This document shows positions 17,300-27,235 of a stretch of DNA of 34,473 nucleotides, one piece after another. Location: contig CADWAF010000341.1 of NCBI GenBank assembly GCA_902984215.1, positions 1 to 34,473 of the forward strand, read 5' to 3'. The position numbers and the translations under genes were made by a program. Below the pieces are notes generated by a model. The model searched no databases. It had not been told where the DNA came from and saw nothing but the letters and a program-made list of their open reading frames with translations. The DNA is from Willaertia magna. Its lineage: Eukaryota > Heterolobosea > Eutetramitea > Acrasida > Naegleriidae. The first letter of the stretch is position 1, and each line of letters begins with the position of its first letter.

Positions 17300-19817
17300 T
17301 TAAATTGTTAAATTATTAATTTGGTCTTGTTTAAACTCAACTCTCAACAATAAAATATTTTTCATTTCATTTGTGGAAAGCCTCCATTGTGCAGTTTCCC
17401 AAATTTCAAGTAAATCATTTGGATCTGACAATTTTAGTAAACAAGCAATTTGTGTTAATCTTGAAAATTTATCTCTAACGGTACGATCCGTTTTTGTTGT
17501 AAAATAATCTAATAGTTCTCTTACATCTTTATCGAATTGTAAACCTCCTAGATGGTTAAATCTCTTTAGTGAAATGATACGTTCTATTCTTTCGCAAAGT
17601 AAGGATATAGCTATATCAACTAACTCTTCAAAATTGTATTTTATAAGATATTTTTGATATGTAGATAGTACTCTATCAATATCTTCTATAAAGTTTTGTG
17701 TAAATGGATTGTTAATTTCCTTATTTGAAAATTGTGTATCTGTTAATAAATAGAAATTAGGATCTTGCGATAATTCTCTATCTAATAAATAATTTATATC
17801 TTTTTCTAAACTTAGTGAATAATCTTTTGAACTTATTAATTTTCTCATTGAACTTCTTAATAGTTCAGAAAATTGAACAGATGTTTGTACAAAATCTGAA
17901 GAACAACTTTTCAATTTCATTCTTTCAGTGCTTATGACGTCTTGTGACATTTCAATTCTCTTATTCTTAAATATCTTCTCTTCATACAATTTGTCAAATT
18001 CCTTTTTTAATTTTACAACATATTCACTCGTAATTTGAAAGTCATTTAACATTCTCTTAAATTATTGTTTTAATTAAATAAATTCTACAAATAAATAAAC
18101 TTACCATAATGTTAATAAAATCTTGTTTCTGAGATCCAGGTTCAGTATTAATCAAAGATAAATTCTTTTTTAAATAATCTCTATATTCACTCCAAAATAT
18201 TGTATTTACATGATTAGCTATTGCACAAATAATTTGAACATTTAATGAACCAATTGCTCTATTTATACTTTTCTTAAATATAAAGAAAACATCATAAATT
18301 AAAGCAGAATATTTCTTTGATTCATCTTCTTCATCACCTTCCTCTATTTCTTCATCAGAAGATGTATTTTCACCTTCACTTTCAATCAACCCATCATTAT
18401 TACCGTTATTTGATTTTAATACATTATTTTTACCTTCATAAAAGGTTATAGCCTTAGTTAAACTTTGTTTCATAAAGGATTCATCTAATGGAATATAATA
18501 ACTCATTAGTTCTTGTATCTTTGTATATAATTGAGAATCTCTATTTAATTGATAGTTATTATTTAAAGAGTTGTTAGATTCAAAAGAAGATGATTGTTTT
18601 GTATTATTGTTATGGTTTTCAGTTATTGAAGATGACAATAAATTAGATTCTAAGGCTTTTGATTGAATAAATTGTCTATAAACCTCTACCATTGAGGAGA
18701 TTGCTGAAATTTCATCTAAAAGTAAATCCAACACTCTTGGGTCTGTAGGTGAAATATCAAAAGAAAGTAAATTATTGTTTTTTGACATCATTTGATTTGT
18801 ATTTATAGGAATTCTATTTAAATATTTTAATTTTTCAGGTAATTCCCTTTTTTGTTCATAATAATCTAAAATTCTTTTCAAAATTTTATCACAAACTGTT
18901 TGTAAAATATTTATAATATAAATTACTGCTTTTTTCCCTCCAAAATTTAAAACAATAAATTCTTCATTATTTTCAATATAAGAAACAATAATATCCAACA
19001 CTTGTGTTACTAAATCAATAAATGTAACATGATGTAATTGTTCTTTTCTTAATCTTGAATATCTTTCCTCTTCATCTTCAATAATATTTATCTCAATTGG
19101 TAAATCTGCAATTTTCTCTAAAGATTCATGTACAATATTTTCTAATTCTAATCTAGCCAATTCTGACAAATAATTTCCATAAAGTTTTAAACCTTCTTCC
19201 TCCATTCTTAAAGGTAAAAATAGTTTTGCAAATCTTTGTAATTGATTAAGATTATTTGTTTTCATTGCTTCCGTAAATTTCGAAATCAAAATTTCTTGCA
19301 TTTTCTTTTCAGCCTTTTTAAACATGAAATTTCTTCTTTCTTGTTCATCTTTTGAAGATAATTGGTTTATTATAATTGCTTTTCTATCGTTACTGTGAAG
19401 TACTTTACTTATAAATTCGGTAGCTTGTTCATAATCTTCTTGTTTAATTGCTTCTTCAACTCCTTCAACACAACTTTTCATTCCGATAGTTGCTTCAACA
19501 GCGTCAATTGCTGATTGAACTCTTTCTTGAATTGCATGTAATTCTCTTACTTTAAAACTAACTCCTTCAGCTAATTTAAAAGTATTTTGAATTGTATTTC
19601 CTAGATTAATAGCTCTCTTTTCTGCAGATTGAATTTGATGTTGTACTTCATCTAAATTTTCTAATTGTAAAGATAATGGATGTTCATTTTCCTTTAAAAT
19701 CAAATCTAATGTTTGAATAGCTTGGTCCTCTTGTTGTTTACTTTCTTCAATAACAAGAAACATCTTTCTAAGTAATTGATCATCTTTTTGTTGTGACGTG
19801 TCATTCCGATTGCTCAT
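17300..19817 (-). CDS. COG4: Conserved oligomeric Golgi complex subunit 4
   Basis: Two exons (18105-19817 and 17300-18055) give 822 aa, near human COG4 (785) and yeast Cog4 (861). The start is the ATG at 19817 (MSNRND, in AAAATG context); the frame continues upstream only to a non-ATG codon. The N-terminal coiled coil (about 15-110) is followed by the family signature IQERVQSAIDAVEATIGMKSC and EGVEEAIKQEDYEQATEFI. An acidic Ser/Glu stretch near 490-510 is a low-complexity insertion. The C-terminal region after the splice (SEYVVKLKKEF ... LREL-like helical repeats with LGGLQFDKDVRELLDYF) is the COG4 C-domain. It serves as a tether for retrograde vesicles at the Golgi. It is transcribed divergently from BTAF1. 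Confidence 0.92.
18056..18104 (-). other. 49-nt intron in COG4
   Basis: GTAAGT donor after ATTATG (phase 0) and TTTAAG acceptor before AGAATG. Without splicing, the frame would stop within about 16 codons and lose the C-domain. Confidence 0.9.
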
Positions 19818-20235
19818 TTTTAATTTGAAAGAAAAAAGAGAAATGAAACAAAAGAACAATTAAAACAAGAAAATTTAATAAGTAATGCTTAGGTGGTAGA
19901 ATAGTACACTAAACGCCTCTATTATTGGTTAGGCAGTAAGTAACGATGGTAAGGAATTGTAGATGGGTTAGTGTCAATTGATTTACCCTTAACACAATTT
20001 AATGATTAAGGTTGTAAAATTTAGGACGAATTTGATAGGCCAGTTGTTTTACAATCCTAATTCGTGGACATTCCTCTTTGTTCAATAAAGTTATGTATGC
20101 AAACCCGAAAAAAATAAATAAACAAACCAATTTTTTAAACCTAAAATTGTTCTTCTTTTCTGCTAAGAACATTTTCTCATCCTTTAATCTAGGAGGATAC
20201 CTTCTCTTAGTAACAATATTAGCGTTACATCTATT
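19818..20235. other. Divergent promoter region of COG4 and BTAF1
   Basis: About 418 bases without a gene. It holds both 5' UTRs: A-rich near COG4, pyrimidine-rich at 20140-20200 near BTAF1. The centre contains overlapping inverted repeats: CCTTAA 19987-19992 with TTAAGG 20006-20011, and TTGTAAAA 20012-20019 with TTTTACAA 20047-20054. No tRNA boxes or known RNA family were recognised. Confidence 0.6.
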
Positions 20236-23200
20236 ATGACATCTAGATTAGATCGTCTACTAAATCTCTTGGACAGTGGAAGTCCCGCAGTTAGATCTGC
20301 AGCTGCAAAACAAGTTGGAGAAGTTACCAAATATCACACCACAGAAGTACCGTCTGTACTTAACAAAGTTAGTACTCTCCTTAGAGCAAAATCTTGGGAA
20401 ACCAGATCTGCTTCTGCTGAAGCTATAAATGCAATAGCAACAGGAGTACCTGAATTCAACGCTGCTAAAACAAAGAAAGAAGAATTAGATGAAGAAAGAC
20501 AAAAACGATTTGATGAAAAAGTACAAGAAGAAATACAAAACCAAGCAGAAAAATTCCGATTTAAAACTTTCAACTTCTATCAAGTTTTAGCTAAAGGAAA
20601 ACCACTTTACGGTTCAAACCTAGTTGCAGATGAGGAACAACAATTGAAATCTTTAAAGCCAAAGGATAAATACAATTTTTATAAAAGACAACTTTTGGCA
20701 AAACTCGGTTTTATAGATGAAAGCGAACATGAAGCGTTATTAATTTACGATAAGGAACACTTAGATAAACAACAAAAACAGCTACAAGAGAAGAATTTAG
20801 CACTTGCAGAAGATAATATTGGATTAAGTGCTAAGGATAGAAGAAATAAGTTTATGCAAAAACAAAAGTCTAAAAAACAATCAAATGGAAACAATCAACA
20901 AGACGAAGATGATGGAGATAATGAAATAACAGCTGTAGAGAGTGAAAGTAAGAAAACTAAAACTATTGTTACTGAACAACCCCAAACAGAAAATAAAATT
21001 GTTATAGAAAGTGCTGTGGACACTAATGAATTAACCTTAGAATATGATCGTTGGCCTTTTCACTTCTTAGCTGAAAAGCTGTTAGTGGATCTATTTAATT
21101 CTTCATGGGAAATAAGACATGGTGCAGCTATTGGTTTAAGGGAGATATTAAAAGTACCAGAACAAGCCAAATCAGCTGGTAAATCAATTTATACAATAGA
21201 AGATTTAAATGTAGTTAATGAACGTTGGTTAGAAGATTGTAGTATTAGAGTTTTATGTTTATTTGCCTTAGATCGTTTTACGGATTTCCTTTCAGACCAA
21301 GTTGTGGCACCAATTCCAGAAACTTGTGCACAAATTCTTGGTATTATTTTGAAATATTTAAGTAGTGACATTGTAAAGAATATTGTGACAATTTTGATAG
21401 CTTTAATGCACCCTACTCAAGAGTGGAAAGTTAGACACAGTTCGTTACTTGGTTTAAAGTATGCTGTTGCCCTCAGGTATGATGTTGTAGGTGAATTATT
21501 AAATATAGTTTTACCAGCAATTATACAGTCATTGGCAGATGAAGGAAGTAGTGGAGGAATTGCTACTGACGACGTTAGAGCAGTAGCTGCTGATTGTTTA
21601 GTTCCAATTGCTGAGCATGTAATGAAGTTAGGCGAAAAACCTTTACAACATATATTTGGAGTTTTATGGAACTCTCTAAGTAATATGGATGATTTATCTT
21701 CAGCAACTGCAAGTATAATGACACTCTTAGCTAAATTGTATTCTATAGCGGATGATACAAATCATGTATTCTTTTCTTCCAATTTGCATTTATTAGTTCC
21801 AAGATTATATCCATATTTACGTCACAACATTGTAACAGTAAGATTTTCAGCATTGGATACTTTACATGAGTTAATTAAGGGAACTAAACATTTTGATTCT
21901 AATTCTTGGTTATTACAAGGAAGAGCATTGTATCACATAGTTACACTTATATTTCAAAATATAATAGTGGATACCAAAGACACTATTGTGGAAAAATCTA
22001 TTGGTGTTTGGCAATCAATAGTGGAGAAAATACCAGAGAATAATTTAGCTCCTGTAATTAACTATTACATTGGTTCTTGGTGTTCCTTAATATCTACGCC
22101 GTTGAACCAAAATATGGACATTTCGTTGATGACATTCCCAGAGCAAATATATAGCACTTTATCAGAAAGTAGTTACATGTCCATAGACCATTCGCATACT
22201 GGAAAAAGAAAACTTGATGGTTCTTCTTCTTCATTAGACGATTCAGAAAAACAAACTTTTTCACTAAGATTTCATGTTACTGATTTTGAGGAATTTATAG
22301 TTTATAGAACAGCTGCTGCAAAAGCTTTAGCTATTTTTGCAATTTCCACATCTAGAGAAGAGTCATTGTCAGGATTGTATACTTCAATCGATTTATTACT
22401 ACGATCAACTTGGTCAATACATAAAGAGACAGCCGGTTTGATTATACAACAATTATATTTAGTTGCTAATGAAAAGGGTGTTAAATACACTTTGCCTGAT
22501 CCTTTATATCAAGCAGTAATAACAATTATACAAAGCGGAGGCACATATTCTGCTTCAGAATTACAAAGTAATTGGAATAACATTGTTAATGAATCTAATT
22601 TCTTACTTCAATTTTATTCACAACTTGGAATGGATGTATCCAGCTACTATTCAGTGACACCTGAAGGAGTAACGTCTTTGAACTTGTCAATCCCACTTGC
22701 ACAAGATTTGATTGGAAGAATTTATGATTCATATGTACAATATTTAACAAATTCTAATCCACAATACATTCCAGAACTAGAGAGTTTAATGAATAGAGTG
22801 AAAACAGCAATTGATGCTTATCTTAATACTTTTGCTTCTGTGAGAGGAAGAGCATTTACTATATTAGCTTGTGCTGTTGTTTTTTCTGGCGTAATATCAT
22901 CCAAACCAGTTCTTCAATCACTAATGGTAATTTTATTGACTTCAATTGAAAAGAATGGGTCTAGTGTTAGTTTACAAAAAACTAGTTGTATAGCACTTGC
23001 CAACATGTTGAAAATATGTAGAGAATTTACACCTTGTCCAAACTCTGCAATTATTAAGAAGGTTATGGAATTACTTTGCAGAACAATGCCAAAGATTTAT
23101 GGTCACAAAGCTTTAGAGAAAGAAACAAATACAACAGAACAAGAGGAAGAGGAAATAGAAAAAGAACCAACCACAAGTACAGATAAACCAAAAAGAGGAA

Positions 23201-25734
23201 GAAAAAAGAAAACCAATGTTAAAGAAGATGAATTAAACGAATTAAAAGATGCTATGACACAAATAGACCATTCAACTGAAGATCCAGTTCAAATAGGACA
23301 AAGAGGTGCTGTTTTAACACTAAGAGAAGTTGCCGCAATATTTAAAGATGATCTTTTCAACCACATCGAACCTTTGAGAAATCAAACTATTGATGTTTTA
23401 CTAAAGAAGACAGATTCTCAACCGGTCACTGAAGATAAACTTATAATTAATGCACTACACATACTTAGAACAATTATACCTTCAATAAGTTCTGGATTAT
23501 TTGGTTTGTTACAAGAAATTTTAAGATCTATCATTAATAATTATATTTCTAATCCAAACGTTGAAATTAGAAAGCATGCAGCACTAACTGTTGCTGAAAT
23601 TTGTTACTACATGATGGAACCTGCTTTAATAACGGTTGTGTTAGAATTATTACCTAGATTAGCTGATCCACAAAATGTTATAACTAGAAGAGGAGCTGCC
23701 TTATCTATTTATACAATTATCAACAAACTAGAGATTAAGGCACTACCTGCTGTCGCCTTTTTAGCAGTGCCTTTATTGAAAAGAATGAGTGACCAAGATG
23801 ATGTTTCCAGAGAGATTTCATCTAACTGTTTTGGTTTAGTTATCAGACTTTTACCATTAGAAAAGACTGCTACTCCTCTAACAGGTTTAGAAAAAGAAAG
23901 AGAAGAACAACATAAATTTATTGATCAATTATTAGATAACAGTAAAGTAGCACCGTTTGAAATTCCAATTAAAGTTAATGCAGAATTAAGACAATACCAA
24001 AAAGATGGTGTTTCATGGCTTGCATTCTTAAATAAGTATAATCTTCATGGAATATTATGTGATGATATGGGTTTAGGGAAAACACTTCAAACCATTATTA
24101 TGGTAGCTAGTGATATACAAATTCGAAAAGCAGTTTATGAAAAAACTAAGAGTATTGAATATGTTCATTTACCTTCACTTGTAGTTTGTCCACCAACTCT
24201 TTTAGGACATTGGCATTATGAAATTAAAAAGTTTTGTCCTTATCTTACTGCACTTCAATATATTGGACCTGTAGCTCAAAGAAGAATGTATAGAGGTGAA
24301 TTCCCTACTTATGATATAGTTATCATGTCCTATGACGTTTTAAGAAATGATATTAAAGAAATTGTGGCTGCTCAAGCTAACTGGAACTATTGTGTATTGG
24401 ACGAAGGACATATCATTAAGAATAAGAAAACTCAAATAACAAAAGCAGTAAAACAAGTCAAGGCAAATCACAGATTACTTTTGACAGGTACACCTATCCA
24501 AAATAACGTTATTGAATTATGGTCCTTATTTGACTTTTTAATGCCAGGTTTTTTAGGAACAGAAAAAGAATTTAATGCTAAATACAGTAAACCTATTCAA
24601 GCAAGTAGAGATGCAAAAGCAAATTCAAAAGAACAAGCAGCTGGAACGTTGGCTCTTCAAAGTTTACACAGACAAGTATTACCTTTCTTATTGAGGAGAG
24701 TTAAAGAAGATGTGTTACATGATTTACCAGAAAAGATTATCCAAGATTATTATTGTGAATTATCTCCAATACAAGCTAAACTATATGAACATTTTGCAAA
24801 GAAAGAGATTAGCAAAGTCTCTCAAGAATTAAAACAAAAAGAAGGAGAACAGAAGACTAAAGATTTATCAGAGAATTCTCATGTATTTAAAGCATTGAAA
24901 TATTTACGTAAATTATGTAATCACCCATGTCTAGTATTAAATCCTGAACATCCAATGTATACAACAATTTCACAAGAGATTAAGAAGCAAGGTTATGAAG
25001 TGAATGATGTACATTTATCACCAAAATTATTAGCACTTAAACAATTATTAAATGATTGTGGAATAGGTCTTCAAAATGAAGGGAATAGTGCAGTTGAAGT
25101 TGGAGGCGCTAATCAACATAGAGTTTTAATATTTTGTCAATTAAAACAAATGTTAGATATTATACAAAATGAATTATTTGCTAAGTATATGTCAAATGTA
25201 ACATTCTTAAGGTTAGATGGTGATGTAGAAACAATGAAAAGACATGAAATAGTTCAACAATTCAATGGCGATCCAACCATTGATGTTTTATTATTAACTA
25301 CCAAGATTGGTGGTCTAGGTTTAAATTTAACTGGTGCTGATACAGTTATATTTGTAGAACATGATTGGAATCCTTCTGCTGATTTACAAGCTATGGATAG
25401 AGCTCACCGTATTGGTCAAAAGAAAGTTGTTAATGTTTATCGTTTAATTACAAAGAATACATTAGAAGAAAAGATTATGGGTCTTCAAAAATTCAAACTT
25501 AATATTTCTAAGAGTGTTATTAATAAGGAGAATAGTAGTTTGGCTACAATGGATACTGACCAATTAGTTGATTTGTTTAACTTTAGTGGAGAAGGTTCTA
25601 CCTCTTCTACACAAATTGAAAAAACTAAAAAGTCTGGATTAGGACAAGTAATGGAGGCAATGGATGAATATGATCAAGAACAACAATATCAAGACTTTAA
25701 TCTTAACAATTTTGTAAACTCTGTAAATAAATAA
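20236..25734 (+). CDS. BTAF1: TATA-binding-protein-associated Swi2/Snf2 ATPase Mot1/BTAF1
   Basis: Single exon, 1832 aa (human BTAF1 1849, yeast Mot1 1867). The N-terminus SRLDRLLNLLDSGSPAVR matches the family's opening helix, followed by HEAT repeats to about 1230 that clamp TBP. A charged insert (about 965-1000) includes KPKRGRKKK, probably a nuclear signal. The Snf2 ATPase starts near 1250: motif I DDMGLGKT (from D1276), motif II DEGH (1389-1392) with the Mot1-specific DEGHIIKN, motif III LTGTPIQN. The C-terminal helicase lobe has LLTTKIGGLGLNLTGAD and QAMDRAHRIGQ. The enzyme uses ATP to remove TBP from DNA and redistribute it among promoters. All catalytic motifs are intact. Confidence 0.97.
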   Translation: MTSRLDRLLNLLDSGSPAVRSAAAKQVGEVTKYHTTEVPSVLNKVSTLLRAKSWETRSASAEAINAIATGVPEFNAAKTKKEELDEERQKRFDEKVQEEIQNQAEKFRFKTFNFYQVLAKGKPLYGSNLVADEEQQLKSLKPKDKYNFYKRQLLAKLGFIDESEHEALLIYDKEHLDKQQKQLQEKNLALAEDNIGLSAKDRRNKFMQKQKSKKQSNGNNQQDEDDGDNEITAVESESKKTKTIVTEQPQTENKIVIESAVDTNELTLEYDRWPFHFLAEKLLVDLFNSSWEIRHGAAIGLREILKVPEQAKSAGKSIYTIEDLNVVNERWLEDCSIRVLCLFALDRFTDFLSDQVVAPIPETCAQILGIILKYLSSDIVKNIVTILIALMHPTQEWKVRHSSLLGLKYAVALRYDVVGELLNIVLPAIIQSLADEGSSGGIATDDVRAVAADCLVPIAEHVMKLGEKPLQHIFGVLWNSLSNMDDLSSATASIMTLLAKLYSIADDTNHVFFSSNLHLLVPRLYPYLRHNIVTVRFSALDTLHELIKGTKHFDSNSWLLQGRALYHIVTLIFQNIIVDTKDTIVEKSIGVWQSIVEKIPENNLAPVINYYIGSWCSLISTPLNQNMDISLMTFPEQIYSTLSESSYMSIDHSHTGKRKLDGSSSSLDDSEKQTFSLRFHVTDFEEFIVYRTAAAKALAIFAISTSREESLSGLYTSIDLLLRSTWSIHKETAGLIIQQLYLVANEKGVKYTLPDPLYQAVITIIQSGGTYSASELQSNWNNIVNESNFLLQFYSQLGMDVSSYYSVTPEGVTSLNLSIPLAQDLIGRIYDSYVQYLTNSNPQYIPELESLMNRVKTAIDAYLNTFASVRGRAFTILACAVVFSGVISSKPVLQSLMVILLTSIEKNGSSVSLQKTSCIALANMLKICREFTPCPNSAIIKKVMELLCRTMPKIYGHKALEKETNTTEQEEEEIEKEPTTSTDKPKRGRKKKTNVKEDELNELKDAMTQIDHSTEDPVQIGQRGAVLTLREVAAIFKDDLFNHIEPLRNQTIDVLLKKTDSQPVTEDKLIINALHILRTIIPSISSGLFGLLQEILRSIINNYISNPNVEIRKHAALTVAEICYYMMEPALITVVLELLPRLADPQNVITRRGAALSIYTIINKLEIKALPAVAFLAVPLLKRMSDQDDVSREISSNCFGLVIRLLPLEKTATPLTGLEKEREEQHKFIDQLLDNSKVAPFEIPIKVNAELRQYQKDGVSWLAFLNKYNLHGILCDDMGLGKTLQTIIMVASDIQIRKAVYEKTKSIEYVHLPSLVVCPPTLLGHWHYEIKKFCPYLTALQYIGPVAQRRMYRGEFPTYDIVIMSYDVLRNDIKEIVAAQANWNYCVLDEGHIIKNKKTQITKAVKQVKANHRLLLTGTPIQNNVIELWSLFDFLMPGFLGTEKEFNAKYSKPIQASRDAKANSKEQAAGTLALQSLHRQVLPFLLRRVKEDVLHDLPEKIIQDYYCELSPIQAKLYEHFAKKEISKVSQELKQKEGEQKTKDLSENSHVFKALKYLRKLCNHPCLVLNPEHPMYTTISQEIKKQGYEVNDVHLSPKLLALKQLLNDCGIGLQNEGNSAVEVGGANQHRVLIFCQLKQMLDIIQNELFAKYMSNVTFLRLDGDVETMKRHEIVQQFNGDPTIDVLLLTTKIGGLGLNLTGADTVIFVEHDWNPSADLQAMDRAHRIGQKKVVNVYRLITKNTLEEKIMGLQKFKLNISKSVINKENSSLATMDTDQLVDLFNFSGEGSTSSTQIEKTKKSGLGQVMEAMDEYDQEQQYQDFNLNNFVNSVNK

Positions 25735-25990
25735 ACTAGGTATAAACTTTTTACACAAACATTAAAATAAACATTAAAAAAATAGTACATTTTTTAAATA
25801 TTATTTAGTTTTTTAATTGTTACTAAAATATTATTATAAAACTATATTTTTAATCTTAAAACTAATATAACAATTTATAACTTTTTCTCTAAGTTCCTTC
25901 AAAATAGTATTGAATTAAAGTTTGTAAAACTTAATATTTATATTATACTAACTAAATACTTAATAAACAATAAATTTTTTTAAATAAAAG

Positions 25991-26006
25991 AGTATAAATT
26001 TATACT
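25991..26006. repeat. 16-bp perfect palindrome AGTATAAATTTATACT
   Basis: Exact inverted repeat just downstream of BTAF1. The core TATAAATTTATACTT occurs again about 44 bases further on (near 26037). It could lie in the BTAF1 3' region; AT-richness makes chance occurrence quite possible. Confidence 0.6.
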
Positions 26007-26189
26007 TTTTTTTTATTTTTTAATTAAATTAATTTATATAAATTTATACTTATTAATATTTAAGACATAATATTTTTAAAAATTATTGCTCTAAAATTAA
26101 GTGTAGGTTGAAAAATTTTATTATTATTTTTAAAACTAATATAGTTTTAAGTTATAAATTAATTAAGAAAGAAAATATTGTTAAACTTG

Positions 26190-26255
26190 TTTTAAAATTT
26201 TACAATAAATTAATAAACAAATTTTTAAAATTTTACAATAAATTAATAAATAAAT
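26190..26255. repeat. Tandem duplication of a 33-bp AT-rich unit
   Basis: Units 26190-26222 and 26223-26255 are identical except for one base (AACAAAT versus AATAAAT near the end). They are directly adjacent. Confidence 0.85.
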
Positions 26256-26618
26256 AATAATAATTTAATTATTTTATAACTTATTTTAAAAATATTTTAA
26301 TAAATTTTGTATAATTAAATAAAAATAGTATTTTCAATGATTTAAATATAAAAAGTAAAGGAATAATTAAATTATAGTTGATTCTTGAAGTATTTGAAAG
26401 AGGATTTGTAAAAAGAAAATTAGAATGTTTTATTAATTATGTTAGATTATATTTAAATTGTGTATATAATAGTTTAAAAGTAATTATAAAATTTAGATTT
26501 AAAGTTGATTTTATTATTATTGAAAGTATATCAAGATTTTAGTTTTTGATATATGTTATTATTGGTTAATAAAATTGTTTTTATTAAAAATTTTTAATTA
26601 AATTTTAAAAAAAAATAA

Positions 26619-27047
26619 AATGACATCAATATAATTCTTTATTTAAAACATCAAAAAAAATATTTTAAAATTAATTTAAATGGTTTAATAATTAATAATT
26701 ATATTCTTTTTATTCATCAAAATAATACAATAATCAACAATCAAAATTCTTTTTTATCTACACAAAAAGGCAGTGTTTTTTTAATTGAAGAAGAAATTAA
26801 AAGAATAAATAAATTAAATAATATAAATTTAACTAATATATTAAAATAATCAATTCTACAAAAATCAATTTTAATATTAAATCAAAAACAATTTACTTTT
26901 GTATCATCTTATAAAAATTTAACCTCTGAAAATATGAAAGAAATGTGTTTAAAAAATGAATTATATTTTTATTTTAGTTAAAATTGTGAATGTAGAAGAT
27001 ATATTGTAAATGATTTTAAATTAAATATTATAGAAAAAAATAAATAG
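26619..27047 (+). pseudogene. Interrupted open frame, probable gene relic
   Basis: One frame runs from 26619 to a TAG at 27045-27047 with TAA codons at 26847-26849 and 26979-26981. The first uninterrupted part is about 76 codons, which is long for sequence this AT-rich. It encodes plausible protein such as GSVFLIEEEIKRINKLNNIN and, between the two stops, SYKNLTSENMKEMCLKNELY. No initiating ATG is in place and I recognise no family. Because TAA ends normal genes in this window (for example BTAF1), recoding is unlikely, so decay is the simplest reading. Confidence 0.4.
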
Positions 27048-27235
27048 AAAATTAATAAACATTATAATAGTAATCACATTTTTTATAATTATATAAATTA
27101 TCATAAAAAAAATCATTATATAACATTTACATTTTAATAATTAAAGCATTTTTATTTTGTACTCAGCAAAAACCGGTTAAATTTTTTACAATAAACTTAA
27201 CATTAATTTTTTTAACGGCAGCCGTTTTGGCTCTT

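Larger units (their letters stand above)
25735..27235. other. 1.5-kb extremely AT-rich island without an intact gene
   Basis: Between BTAF1 and PCCA (convergent, so both 3' ends). Base composition drops sharply compared with the flanking genes. Contents: a perfect palindrome (25991-26006), a tandem 33-bp duplication (26190-26255), a 54-codon open stretch bounded by stops (26378-26539), and a 143-codon frame with two internal TAA codons (26619-27047). The last 80 bases carry the PCCA 3' flank. No RNA gene was seen. Confidence 0.75.

Noticed and set aside
26619..27047. Reading TAA as glutamine would give one continuous 143-residue protein (a ciliate-like code).
   Set aside because: Well-identified genes here, such as BTAF1 and EF-Tu, end at TAA exactly where their families end, so TAA is a normal stop.
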